A stretch of DNA of 45,700 nucleotides from an uncultured Actinomycetes bacterium (lineage in GTDB: Bacteria; Actinomycetota; Actinomycetes; Mycobacteriales; Mycobacteriaceae): positions 1-45,700 of the forward strand of contig CAIRCP010000074.1 in assembly GCA_903877095.1 (NCBI GenBank). Reading direction: 5' to 3'. Under the pieces are notes generated by a model. It worked only from the letters and a program-made list of their open reading frames with translations, did no database searches and was not told where the DNA came from. Positions 38,656 through 45,700 of this stretch are shown here, piece after piece. Both the position numbers and the translations under genes were made by a program. How positions within the stretch are numbered: position 1 is the stretch's first letter; every line of letters begins with the position of its first letter.

Positions 38656-39299
38656 CGTCAACGGCGTCGGACGCCGAGCTGCTCGGCGGGGACCCGGTCG
38701 CGGCGGCGCGCCGACTGCTGGGCTCGGTCATCATGAGCCGTTCAGTGAGCGCGCGGATCGTCGAAGTGGAGGCCTACGGCGGCCCGGCCGACGGCCCTTG
38801 GCCGGACGCCGCCTCGCACTCCTACCGCGGGCCGACGCCGCGCAACGCGGTCATGTTCGGGCCGCCCGGACGGCTGTACACCTACCGCAGCCACGGAATC
38901 CATTTGTGCGCCAACGTGTCCTGCGGTCCGAACGGGATGGCGGCGGCAGTGCTGCTGCGCGCCGCCGTCGTCGAGTCCGGTGCGATGGCCGCCAGTCGCC
39001 GACGCGGTGCCGCCGTCGGGCCTGCCGGTTTGGCACGCGGCCCCGGGAACCTCTGCTCGGCACTCGGAATCACCATGGAGCACAACGGGATCGACCTTCT
39101 GGTCGATGATTCGCCGATTCGCCTCCGGTTTGGTGGCCCGGTTACCGGGGAATTCAGCGGCCCCCGGGTGGGGGTGAGCGTGGCAGCCGACCGCCCCTGG
39201 CGCTTCTGGTTGCCCGGCCGTCCCGAGGTCTCGGCGTACCGTCGCAGCCCGCGGGCACCCGCAAGCTCCGGACCAGCGGCCGAGCGGGCCGGGGAGTAA
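38652..39299 (+). CDS. mpg: 3-methyladenine DNA glycosylase (AAG/MPG family), probable CTG start
   Basis: A monofunctional base-excision glycosylase removing alkylated purines. The catalytic Glu is in VEVEAYGGP; the conserved [34 protein letters not shown] region follows (38815-38905), then [13 protein letters not shown] and [14 protein letters not shown]. The frame upstream of the first ATG (38733) remains clearly homologous ([12 protein letters not shown] matches the start of mycobacterial Mpg), yet contains no ATG, GTG or TTG. The only plausible start is CTG at 38652, overlapping the previous stop as CTGA like the many ATGA/GTGA junctions here; this gives 215 residues, close to the usual ~200. 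Starting at 38733 would cut 27 residues. Confidence 0.9.
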   Translation: MTSTASDAELLGGDPVAAARRLLGSVIMSRSVSARIVEVEAYGGPADGPWPDAASHSYRGPTPRNAVMFGPPGRLYTYRSHGIHLCANVSCGPNGMAAAVLLRAAVVESGAMAASRRRGAAVGPAGLARGPGNLCSALGITMEHNGIDLLVDDSPIRLRFGGPVTGEFSGPRVGVSVAADRPWRFWLPGRPEVSAYRRSPRAPASSGPAAERAGE

Positions 39300-39344
39300 G
39301 GACCGGCCTCGTAAGATCGACCCGAACCGTAGACCGGAGGACCG

Positions 39345-40472
39345 TTGATCACCCTTTGCTCCGCCGACCTGGAGCCAGACCCGGCCGTGCTCCATCGTCC
39401 GGGCGGCTTCACCTGGTTCTACGTCGACCTGATCGACGAGCAGGGCCGGGGAGCGACGGTCATCTGGTCGTGGGGTCTGCCCTTCCTGCCCGGCTACGCC
39501 CGCGCGGCCCGGGTGGGTCGTCCTGAGCTCCCGGTCGACCGTCCCAGTGTGAACATCGTCGTCTACGGCGACGGCCGGGAGCTGTTCTATCTGCTCTCCG
39601 AGCTCCCGCGCGCGGAGTGCGAGTGGAGTGCCGACGGCCGGTCCTGGCGCCTGGGTGACAGCATCTTCACCTGGACCGACAGCCTGGGTGTCGGAGGCGC
39701 CGCGCCGACGCGCACGCTGGAAGCCGCCATCGACCTCGCCTTGCCGACCGGCGGTCGGGTCACCGGGGAGCTGCGGCTGTCGGGCTCATTGCGCCGGGAC
39801 TGCTCCGACGGGCCGCCGGCGCTCGCCGATCCTGACTGCACCCACACCTGGACGCCGATGCTCGCGGCCAGCCGGGGCAGCCTCGACCTGCACACCCCCG
39901 GCGGTGATCTGCGCATCGAGGGCCGGGCCTACCACGACCGCAACAGTGCCGCGCAACCGTTGCACGATCTCGGAATCCACAGTTGGTGGTGGGGACGTCT
40001 TGCCCTGCCGGGTCGCGACCTGGTCTTTTACCGCCTGACGCCGAGTGAGCCGGCCGCCGCACCGCGTGATCTCGTCATCGAACTTGCCGCTGACGGTTCC
40101 AGCCGCATGCTGGAGACCCAGCTCGAGCCGGGCCGGATCCGTCGCAGTACCTGGGGCCTGCGCTGGCCGGCGACCGTGACCTTCCCGGACCCGGATGGAC
40201 GTCCGGTCCAGGTCGAGGTCACGTCGGTCCTGGACAACGGGCCGTTCTACCAGCGCTACCTGCTGCGAGGCCGGTGTGGCGCCGACGAGGGTTACGGCGT
40301 CGGGGAGAACGTGGTACCCGATCGGATCGACTCCGACCTGCTGCGCCCGCTGGTCCGGATGCGGGTCCATCGGGCTGCCGGCCCGAATTCCATGTGGCTG
40401 CCGTTGTTTTCCGGTGACAGCGTGGGCAGGTGGGGCAGGCTGCTCGGGCAGGCCGGTAAAGTGCGGGCGTGA
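39345..40472 (+). CDS. crtC: CrtC-like carotenoid 1,2-hydratase
   Basis: A 375-residue protein resembling hydroxyneurosporene synthase/carotenoid 1,2-hydratase, which adds water to the 1,2 double bond of an acyclic carotenoid end, producing a tertiary alcohol. Supporting motifs: GGFTWFYVD (20-28), matching GGYxWWYVD of the family; VNIVVYG (69-75); and the block from GRAYHDRN (193-200) to HSWWWGRLA (212-220), corresponding to the Y-H-D-x-N ... W-x-W-G-R core. No signal peptide or membrane segment is seen. The TTG start at 39345 is placed by CGGAGGA at 39335-39341. It is the first of four genes joined by GTGA-type overlaps, the others being a glycosyltransferase, an acyltransferase and a CrtD-like desaturase; the context supports a carotenoid role. 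Sequence is diverged, so the exact substrate is uncertain. Confidence 0.75.
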   Translation: MITLCSADLEPDPAVLHRPGGFTWFYVDLIDEQGRGATVIWSWGLPFLPGYARAARVGRPELPVDRPSVNIVVYGDGRELFYLLSELPRAECEWSADGRSWRLGDSIFTWTDSLGVGGAAPTRTLEAAIDLALPTGGRVTGELRLSGSLRRDCSDGPPALADPDCTHTWTPMLAASRGSLDLHTPGGDLRIEGRAYHDRNSAAQPLHDLGIHSWWWGRLALPGRDLVFYRLTPSEPAAAPRDLVIELAADGSSRMLETQLEPGRIRRSTWGLRWPATVTFPDPDGRPVQVEVTSVLDNGPFYQRYLLRGRCGADEGYGVGENVVPDRIDSDLLRPLVRMRVHRAAGPNSMWLPLFSGDSVGRWGRLLGQAGKVRA

Positions 40473-41704
40473 TCCAGGGGTGCCCTGACCTGTCGCCGGC
40501 GGCCCTGTTCAACGGCACGGCGCCGGGATGGGTGCAGGTGCTGGCGGCGTTGCTTGCCCTGCCGCCGTTGCTGCCGCTGTGCCTGGTGATCGTCAACGCG
40601 CTGGTGTGGACGCGTGGCCGGCCCCTGCCGGCCGCCGAGCGCGCCGCGCTCGGGGGTGTCAGCGTGCTGATTCCAGCCCGCGACGAGGTGGACAACATCG
40701 AGCGGTGCGTGCGTGCGGCCGCCGCCGCCCGGGGTCCGGTCGCCGAGATCATCGTCTATGACGACGGCTCCACCGACGGGACCAGCGACGTGCTGTCGCG
40801 GCTGTGCTCCGATCTGCCGCAACTGCAGGTGATCCGCGGCGACGGTCTTCCTCCCGGCTGGGTCGGCAAGCCGCACGCACTGCACCGACTCGGCCAAGCG
40901 GCCACCGCCGAGTTACTGCTGCACGTCGACGCCGACGTGTCGCTGCGCCCCGACGGTGTGCTGCGGATGTTGTCCCTGCTCGGCTCGCCCGATCAGGTTC
41001 CCGGCGGATTGGATGCCGCGGTGGTCACCGCGGTGCCCCGCCAGCACACCGGGAGTTTCGCCGAACGGGTGATGCTCCCGCTGCTGCATCTGTCCTACGT
41101 CGCCTGGCTTCCGATGCCGCTGGTCCACCGCACCCGAGACCCGCGGGTGCTGGCCGCCAACGGCCAACTGCTGCTGGTTCGCCGGGCGGCGCTCGAGGCG
41201 ATCGGCGGCTGGCGGCGAGTCCGCACGGAACTGGTGGACGACATGGCGGTGTGCCGGGCCATCAAGCGAAGCGGCGGCCGGGTCGTCTTCGCTGACGGCC
41301 ACGAGATGGCGGACTGCCGGATGTATCCCGACGCCGCCGCTGTGCGGCGCGGGTTCGCCAAGAACTTCTACGAAGGGATCGGTGGTCGACCGCTGGGGAT
41401 GGTGGCGGTCATGGCGCTGCACATGCTCCTTTTCGTGGCGCCTTTCGTCGCGCTCCCGATCGCCGCCGCGCTCGGAGCCTGGGGACTGGCCGCGGCGGCG
41501 GCTGTCGGCGTGGCGGCCAACCTGCTGCTGCGGCTGATCATGGCGGTGCGCTACCACCACAGCCCGGTCAGTGTGCTGCTGCATCCGGTCGCGGTGCTGT
41601 TCATGATGGGAATTCTGTTCGAGAGCTTTCGGTGGAGCCGGCGCGGTGACATCCGCTGGCGCGGGCGCTCCTACGGGGCCAGAGCCACCCGGGAGGCGAT
41701 GTGA
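40469..41704 (+). CDS. Membrane GT2-family glycosyltransferase (CruC/CrtQ-like)
   Basis: A 411-residue family 2 glycosyltransferase. An N-terminal membrane helix (about 22-48) precedes the catalytic domain with VSVLIPARDE (64-73), DDGS (98-101), the metal-binding HVDADV (152-157) and the acceptor-side ELVDDMA (254-260). Three C-terminal hydrophobic segments (about 305-400) follow. The layout resembles CruC of green sulfur bacteria and CrtQ of staphyloxanthin synthesis, which glucosylate carotenoids, and the hopanoid-associated group. In this operon the likely acceptor is the hydroxyl made by the CrtC-like enzyme. The GTG start overlaps the crtC stop (GTGA), and the stop overlaps the acyltransferase start likewise. 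Confidence 0.8.
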   Translation: MIQGCPDLSPAALFNGTAPGWVQVLAALLALPPLLPLCLVIVNALVWTRGRPLPAAERAALGGVSVLIPARDEVDNIERCVRAAAAARGPVAEIIVYDDGSTDGTSDVLSRLCSDLPQLQVIRGDGLPPGWVGKPHALHRLGQAATAELLLHVDADVSLRPDGVLRMLSLLGSPDQVPGGLDAAVVTAVPRQHTGSFAERVMLPLLHLSYVAWLPMPLVHRTRDPRVLAANGQLLLVRRAALEAIGGWRRVRTELVDDMAVCRAIKRSGGRVVFADGHEMADCRMYPDAAAVRRGFAKNFYEGIGGRPLGMVAVMALHMLLFVAPFVALPIAAALGAWGLAAAAAVGVAANLLLRLIMAVRYHHSPVSVLLHPVAVLFMMGILFESFRWSRRGDIRWRGRSYGARATREAM

Positions 41705-42525
41705 GCACGCTCGACGCCTCCGACGACGATCGTCGCGCCCTGGACCGGGCGGGGGACACCCGTCGCCCGGCCTTCCTGTCGTACGCCCGCGTCTACTCCC
41801 GCCGGCGGGTCGCCCACGGACTCGACGGCGTTTGGGTTGCGGGACTGGAGAACGCCCGGGCGGCGCTGGCAACCCGGCCGATGATCTTCGCGGCCAATCA
41901 CGTCGCCTGGTGGGACACCCTGCTGCTGCTGGTCCTCGACGAAGCCCTGGGCGGCACCGGCTGGGCCATGATGGACGCCACGAATCTTCGCCGCTTGCCG
42001 TTCATGGGTTGGGTGGGCGCACTCCCACTGGACCGCACAAGTCACGAGCGCAGCCGGCAATGCCTGGATGCCTCAGCTGATCTGCTCGACCGTCCCGGCC
42101 GGGCGCTGTGGATCTTCCCGCAGGGCCGCCAGCGCCCCGCGCACCTGCGGCCGCTGGACCTCAAGCCGGGGATCGGGATCCTGCACGACCGCAACCCGGT
42201 CGACGTCGTCACCGTCAGCCTCAACTACGTGTTCCTGGAGCGCGATCGCCCGGCGGCGGTCGTGCAGTTCTCCACCCCGATGACGGTCGGCGCCGTCGGG
42301 GGGCCCTCCGTTATGACGACGGTGGAGGATTCCCTGCTCGACGGATTGGCTGCCATCGACGTGGCCACGATCGCCGCCACCGACGGGCGCCGGGCCCGCA
42401 CCCATCCCGACGACCCGCTTGCGGGCTTCCACCCCCTGGTCCGGCCGGCGCATTCGGTGGCTCAGTACAAGCTCGGCGAGCGGATGCTCGCCGCCCTGCA
42501 ACACAGGAGATTCGGTGCCGGCTGA
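41701..42525 (+). CDS. PlsC-type acyltransferase (CruD-like role inferred)
   Basis: A 274-residue acyltransferase of the LPLAT/PlsC family. The catalytic NHVAWWD (66-72) is an NHx4D motif, and FPQGRQRP (139-146) is the counterpart of FPEGTRS, with Gln in place of Glu. There is no strong membrane helix. Family members normally acylate glycerol phosphates, but position between a glycosyltransferase and a CrtD-like desaturase suggests it esterifies the sugar of a carotenoid glycoside, as CruD does in green sulfur bacteria. The GTG start overlaps the upstream gene by 4 bp and its 3' end overlaps the desaturase gene by 11 bp. Confidence 0.8.
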   Translation: MSTLDASDDDRRALDRAGDTRRPAFLSYARVYSRRRVAHGLDGVWVAGLENARAALATRPMIFAANHVAWWDTLLLLVLDEALGGTGWAMMDATNLRRLPFMGWVGALPLDRTSHERSRQCLDASADLLDRPGRALWIFPQGRQRPAHLRPLDLKPGIGILHDRNPVDVVTVSLNYVFLERDRPAAVVQFSTPMTVGAVGGPSVMTTVEDSLLDGLAAIDVATIAATDGRRARTHPDDPLAGFHPLVRPAHSVAQYKLGERMLAALQHRRFGAG

Positions 42526-44011
42526 CCGCGAGATCCTTGTCGTCGGCGCCGGCGTTGGCGGACTGTCCGCCGCGCTCGCCCTGGCGGCGCGGGGGCTTGC
42601 GGTGCGGGTGCTCGAGGGTGCGCCGAGGCCGGGCGGCAAAGCCGGCACCGTCGAGGTCGACGGAGTAGTCATCGACACCGGTCCCAGCGTTCTGACGCTG
42701 CCCGAAGTCTTCGCCGGGCTGTTCGAGCGCGCCGGGTTCCAGCTGGACGACATGGTCGGCTTGCGTCGCCTGGATCCGGGATTCCGGTACCGCTACGCCG
42801 ACGGAGCGGTCGTCGAGGTGGCCCACGACCCCGACGACACCCTGGCTCGGGTCCGGTCGGCTCTGGGGCCGCCTGCTGAGGCGGAACTGGCGTCGTTCCT
42901 GCGTTACAGCCGCCGGATATGGGAGGCGGCGGCCCCGCATTTCGTGCTCGGTCCGGCTCCGACGTGGGCGGCCATGGCCGGGCTGGCGGTACGCCACCCT
43001 CGCGCGCTGACGGCTGTCGACCCGATGCGCAGCATGGCCGCGGGGATCGACCGGCACGTCCGCGAGCCGCATCTGCGCATGCTGCTGCGACGCTACGCCA
43101 CCTACAACGGCAGCGATCCCCGGCGCGCTCCCGCCACGCTCAATTGCATTGCCCACGTTGAGCTTTCGCTCGGCGGATACGGAATCCAGGGTGGCGTCCA
43201 CGCCCTCGTCGACGCGCTGGTGGCCGCCATCGAAGCCCGTGGCGGGGTCATCGAATGCGGTGTCGGCGTCGAGCGCCTGCTGCTGGACAACGGTGCCGTC
43301 ACCGGCGTCGTCATGGCCGGCGGTGAGCACCGCCGCGGACCGGCCGTCGTGGTCAACGCCGACGTGGGCTGGCTACGCGAGCAGGCCCTGCCCAACCCGG
43401 CGCGGCACCTCCCGCGGCCGGCCGCTCCGTCGATGTCCGGCTGGAACGGGGCGATGCGCGCCGCGCGCCGGCCCGACCGGCTACCGCACGAGGTGCTGTT
43501 TCCTGCCGACTACGACGCGGAGTTCGCCGACATCTTCGACCGGGATCGGCCGCCGGCCGCGCCGACGGTGTACCTGTGCGCGCAGGAACGCTGCCACGGC
43601 ATCGCCGGCTGGCCCGACGCCGAACCGGTCTTCGTGATGGCCAACGCGCCGGCCGAGCCGGCTGCCGGGTCCCGTTCGCCGCAGGTCTGGGCGGCTCTGG
43701 AGGCCGCCGTCGAGCAGCGGATACGGTCGGCGGGACTGTGGGGCGGCGGCGACGAGATGGTGTGGCGACGTACGCCGACCGAACTGGCCGCGGCCTTCCC
43801 AGGCAGTCGCGGGGCGATCTACGGCGCCGCCAGCAACGACCGTTTCGCGGCGTTCCAGCGCCCGCCGAACCGCATCCGCAGCGTGCCCGGCGTCTATCTC
43901 GCCGCCGGAAGTGCCCACCCGGGCGGGGGATTGCCGATGGTCGCCCTCTCGGGCATGGCGGCCGCCGACTGTATGACCACCGACCTCGGCCTGCCGGGCC
44001 GGGGCAACTGA
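42515..44011 (+). CDS. crtD: CrtD-like carotenoid 3,4-desaturase (FAD oxidoreductase)
   Basis: A 498-residue phytoene-desaturase-family oxidoreductase. The N-terminal dinucleotide fold has VVGAGVGGLSAA (9-20) and the ribose-binding Glu (34); GGKAGTVEVDG and DTGPSVLTLP follow; the mid part LLRRYATYNGSDP with GGYGIQGGVHALVDAL is most like CrtD (hydroxyneurosporene 3,4-desaturase) rather than CrtI; the C-terminal GVYLAAGSAHPGGGLPMVALSG closes the FAD site. CrtD acts on 1-hydroxy carotenoids, the product of CrtC, which fits the first gene of the cluster. The GTG at 42515 follows AGGAG (42505-42509); readings from 42419 lie within the acyltransferase gene. Last gene of the unit; tyrS starts 27 bp later. 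Confidence 0.82.
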   Translation: MPADREILVVGAGVGGLSAALALAARGLAVRVLEGAPRPGGKAGTVEVDGVVIDTGPSVLTLPEVFAGLFERAGFQLDDMVGLRRLDPGFRYRYADGAVVEVAHDPDDTLARVRSALGPPAEAELASFLRYSRRIWEAAAPHFVLGPAPTWAAMAGLAVRHPRALTAVDPMRSMAAGIDRHVREPHLRMLLRRYATYNGSDPRRAPATLNCIAHVELSLGGYGIQGGVHALVDALVAAIEARGGVIECGVGVERLLLDNGAVTGVVMAGGEHRRGPAVVVNADVGWLREQALPNPARHLPRPAAPSMSGWNGAMRAARRPDRLPHEVLFPADYDAEFADIFDRDRPPAAPTVYLCAQERCHGIAGWPDAEPVFVMANAPAEPAAGSRSPQVWAALEAAVEQRIRSAGLWGGGDEMVWRRTPTELAAAFPGSRGAIYGAASNDRFAAFQRPPNRIRSVPGVYLAAGSAHPGGGLPMVALSGMAAADCMTTDLGLPGRGN

Positions 44012-44038
44012 GCCTGGGCGATGCGGGAAGATCAACGC

Positions 44039-45313
44039 ATGGGCACGACGATTCTCGACGAGTTGAGCTGGCGTCAACTGATTGCACAGTCGACCGATAT
44101 CGACGCGCTCACCGCTGCCGCGGCACTGCCTCCGATGACGGTCTACTGCGGCTTCGATCCGACAGCGCCCAGCCTGCACGCCGGAAACCTGGTGCCGCTC
44201 TTGACATTACAGCGCTTCCAGCGCGCCGGGCATCGGCCGATCGTGCTCGCCGGCGGCGCGACCGGGCTGATCGGCGACCCTCGTGAGTCCGGCGAGCGGA
44301 CGATGAACGCCGCCGACACCGTCGCCCAGTGGGCCGAGCGGATTCGCGGTCAACTGGAGCGGTTCGTCGACTTCGACTCCTCACCAACCGGGGCCGTGGT
44401 GGAGAACAACCTGAGCTGGACACAGCCACTCAGCGCCATCGAATTCCTTCGGGATGTCGGAAAGCACTTCTCCGTCAACGTGATGCTCGACCGCGACACC
44501 ATCCGCCGCCGGCTGGATGGAGAGGGCATCTCCTACACCGAGTTCAGTTACATGCTGCTGCAGGCCAACGACTACGTGGAGTTGCACCGACGGTACGGGT
44601 GCGCGCTGCAGATCGGCGGCTCCGACCAGTGGGGCAACATCATCGCCGGGGTGCGGCTGGTCCGTCAGAAAGAAAGTGCGAGCGTGCACGCTCTCACCGT
44701 GCCTTTGGTGACTGCCGCGGACGGCACCAAGTTCGGCAAGTCGACCGGCGGCGGGAGCCTGTGGCTCGATCCGGAGATGACCAGTCCGTATGCCTGGTAC
44801 CAGTACTTCGTCAACACCGCAGACGCCGATGTCATCCGGTATCTGCGGTGGTTCACCTTCCTGTCGGCCGACGAACTCGCCGACCTGGACGAGGCCACGG
44901 CGAACCGGCCGCACGAGCGGGCGGCACAGCGACGGTTGGCCCGGGAGTTGACCACCCTGGTGCACGGGGAGGCCGCCACCGAAGCCGTGGAGTGCGCATC
45001 GGCAGCGCTGTTCGGGCGGGGTGAGCTGGATCAACTCGACGAGGCGACGCTTGCCGCGGCGCTTTGTGAGGCGTCGGTCGCCGAGCTGAAGCCGGGCGGT
45101 CCGGACGGCATCGTCGATCTCCTGGTCGCCACCGGGCTGTCGGCAAGCAAAGGCGCCGCTCGCCGGACCGTCGCCGAAGGAGGAGTGTCGGTGAACAACG
45201 TTCGTGTCGACAGTGAGGAGTGGGTGGCCAAGCCTGCCGACTTCCTGCACGGCAGGTGGCTGGTGGTGCGGCGGGGGAAGCGGAATATCGCGGGCGTGCA
45301 GCGCGTTTACTGA
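44039..45313 (+). CDS. tyrS: Tyrosyl-tRNA synthetase
   Basis: A class I synthetase charging tRNA-Tyr. The 424-residue protein has the HIGH-type motif SLHAGN after FDPTAPS, the tyrosine pocket with [15 protein letters not shown] and GGSDQWGNI, the KMSKS-type KFGKST, and a C-terminal S4 RNA-binding domain (about 350-424; [15 protein letters not shown]). The ATG at 44039 gives the usual start [11 protein letters not shown], with GGGAAG upstream; 44021 is an in-frame alternative. An rRNA operon promoter follows, as for rrnB of fast-growing mycobacteria. Confidence 0.97.
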   Translation: MGTTILDELSWRQLIAQSTDIDALTAAAALPPMTVYCGFDPTAPSLHAGNLVPLLTLQRFQRAGHRPIVLAGGATGLIGDPRESGERTMNAADTVAQWAERIRGQLERFVDFDSSPTGAVVENNLSWTQPLSAIEFLRDVGKHFSVNVMLDRDTIRRRLDGEGISYTEFSYMLLQANDYVELHRRYGCALQIGGSDQWGNIIAGVRLVRQKESASVHALTVPLVTAADGTKFGKSTGGGSLWLDPEMTSPYAWYQYFVNTADADVIRYLRWFTFLSADELADLDEATANRPHERAAQRRLARELTTLVHGEAATEAVECASAALFGRGELDQLDEATLAAALCEASVAELKPGGPDGIVDLLVATGLSASKGAARRTVAEGGVSVNNVRVDSEEWVAKPADFLHGRWLVVRRGKRNIAGVQRVY

Positions 45314-45383
45314 CTCGCTGGGCCATCCGGCTCGGCGTTCGGCCAGTGTGACGAAGGTCAAACGTGTTTGGTGCGCAGTCGAT

Positions 45384-45413
45384 TTGACTCCACCGAACCC
45401 GCTGACGTAGCTT
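45384..45413 (+). promoter_or_regulatory. rRNA operon promoter (rrnB-type P1)
   Basis: TTGACT at 45384-45389 and TAGCTT at 45408-45413 are separated by 18 bp, the spacing of mycobacterial rrn promoters (TTGACT-N18-TAGACT type). Transcription would start near 45420, 71 bp after the tyrS stop to the -35. I see no second promoter between tyrS and the leader, consistent with the single P1 promoter described for rrnB behind tyrS. Confidence 0.8.
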
Positions 45414-45564
45414 ATGGAAGTCGTTGCGACGCGGTTCGGCCGCAGAGCGCGGCGGCATCCCAGGGAATGTCTCCGGGTTTCGGAGCGTTCTTACTGTCCG
45501 CAGGAAGAGCACGCGGCTTTACGCCGCGGGTGATTCGCGCGGCCGGCATTGGGATGTCGGGTGT

Positions 45565-45588
45565 GTTGTTTGAGAACTCAATAGTGTG
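45565..45588 (+). promoter_or_regulatory. Conserved antitermination block (box A region) of the rrn leader
   Basis: GTTGTTTGAGAACTCAATAG, followed by TGTG, is the highly conserved block of mycobacterial rrn leaders that includes the box A antiterminator, where Nus factors load. Its presence identifies the region as an rRNA leader independently of the promoter. It precedes a terminator-like hairpin at 45621-45661, which it would let polymerase pass. Confidence 0.85.
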
Positions 45589-45620
45589 TTTGGTGGTTTT
45601 TGTTTGTTGTTTGTTTTTTT

Positions 45621-45661
45621 GTCGCACTTTGGCGCCCCCGTGTTGGGGTGTGACTTTTTTT
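45621..45661 (+). other. Leader hairpin with U-tract (processing or box C stem)
   Basis: GTCGCAC (45621-45627) pairs with TGTGAC (45649-45654) using one G-U pair, and inside it CCCC (45636-45639) pairs with GGGG (45645-45648) around a GTGTT loop, with an asymmetric bulge on the 5' side. Seven T (45655-45661) follow. It looks like an intrinsic terminator but lies inside an rRNA leader downstream of box A, so it is better explained as part of the processing structure. Confidence 0.55.
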
Positions 45662-45700
45662 GCCAGTTTTGATACTGGTGCTTGGTCAGGCTTGTTCTGA

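Larger units (their letters stand above)
45420..45700 (+). ncRNA. Pre-rRNA leader of an rrn operon (5' part, continues past window)
   Basis: The ~280 bases after the promoter carry no real gene. They contain the conserved mycobacterial leader block around 45565-45600 and very T-rich sequence leading to a processing-stem region. The 16S gene should begin soon after the window edge; its start is not reached here. An open frame covering 45368-45700 is low-complexity and not considered coding. Confidence 0.85.

Noticed and set aside
39345..44011. Hopanoid or glycerolipid synthesis cluster
   Set aside because: The glycosyltransferase and acyltransferase alone would allow this, but the CrtC-like and CrtD-like genes at either end point to a carotenoid.
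45621..45661. Intrinsic terminator of tyrS
   Set aside because: It lies downstream of the rrn promoter and box A block, so it is part of the rRNA leader, not the end of tyrS.
45368..45700. Open frame after tyrS
   Set aside because: Runs through an rrn promoter and the conserved rRNA leader; the translation is low-complexity Phe/Val/Cys-rich sequence.

Overview
This 45.7 kb window is chromosomal DNA from a mycobacterium, most likely a pigmented fast grower of the Mycolicibacterium type. The evidence is high G+C with abundant GTG starts, the mycobacterial order uvrA ... lysX ... infC-rpmI-rplT-tsnR ... pheST ... arg operon ... mpg ... tyrS, a two-domain LysX, and an rRNA-operon promoter and leader directly after tyrS. 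From established knowledge, an rrn operon behind tyrS (rrnB) is a feature of fast growers.

Layout. 1-0.73 kb: what looks like the right end of an insertion element (three 8-bp repeats at exact 22-bp spacing) abutting a beheaded SpoIIE/RsbU-type phosphatase. 0.75-11.5 kb: housekeeping block with an ACT protein, an MBL-fold hydrolase, uvrA, a DUF2236 protein, a small protein, a membrane-anchored esterase, lysX and a DUF1844 protein. 11.5-20.9 kb: translation block, with an attenuator-like leader, infC (AUC start), rpmI, rplT, tsnR, a class III adenylate cyclase, a membrane protein, a glutamate-synthase-like oxidoreductase on the opposite strand, pheS and pheT. 20.9-24.0 kb: a visibly lower-G+C two-gene island, a DUF262 protein translationally coupled to a HipA-type kinase with no HipB. 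24.0-31.5 kb: argCJBD-RGH behind tandem ARG boxes, with argF (ornithine carbamoyltransferase) missing from its usual place between argD and argR. 31.5-39.3 kb: an MFS transporter, an ABC-F ATPase, a large hydrolase/AMP-binding fusion, a secreted Ala/Pro-rich protein, a Trm112-like protein and mpg. 39.3-44.0 kb: a tightly coupled four-gene set, CrtC-like hydratase, GT2 glycosyltransferase, PlsC-type acyltransferase and CrtD-like desaturase. 44.0-45.7 kb: tyrS, then an rrn promoter and rRNA leader, with 16S expected just beyond the edge.

The four points most worth a second look are: (1) the DUF262-HipA pair, a candidate defence or toxin-type module; (2) the crtC-GT-acyltransferase-crtD set, which reads as a pathway for hydroxylating, desaturating, glycosylating and acylating the open end of a carotenoid, close to the phleixanthophyll esters known from M. 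phlei; (3) the argF-less arginine operon; (4) start-codon oddities, namely AUC for infC and a probable CTG for mpg. I see no tRNA gene, CRISPR array or complete insertion sequence.
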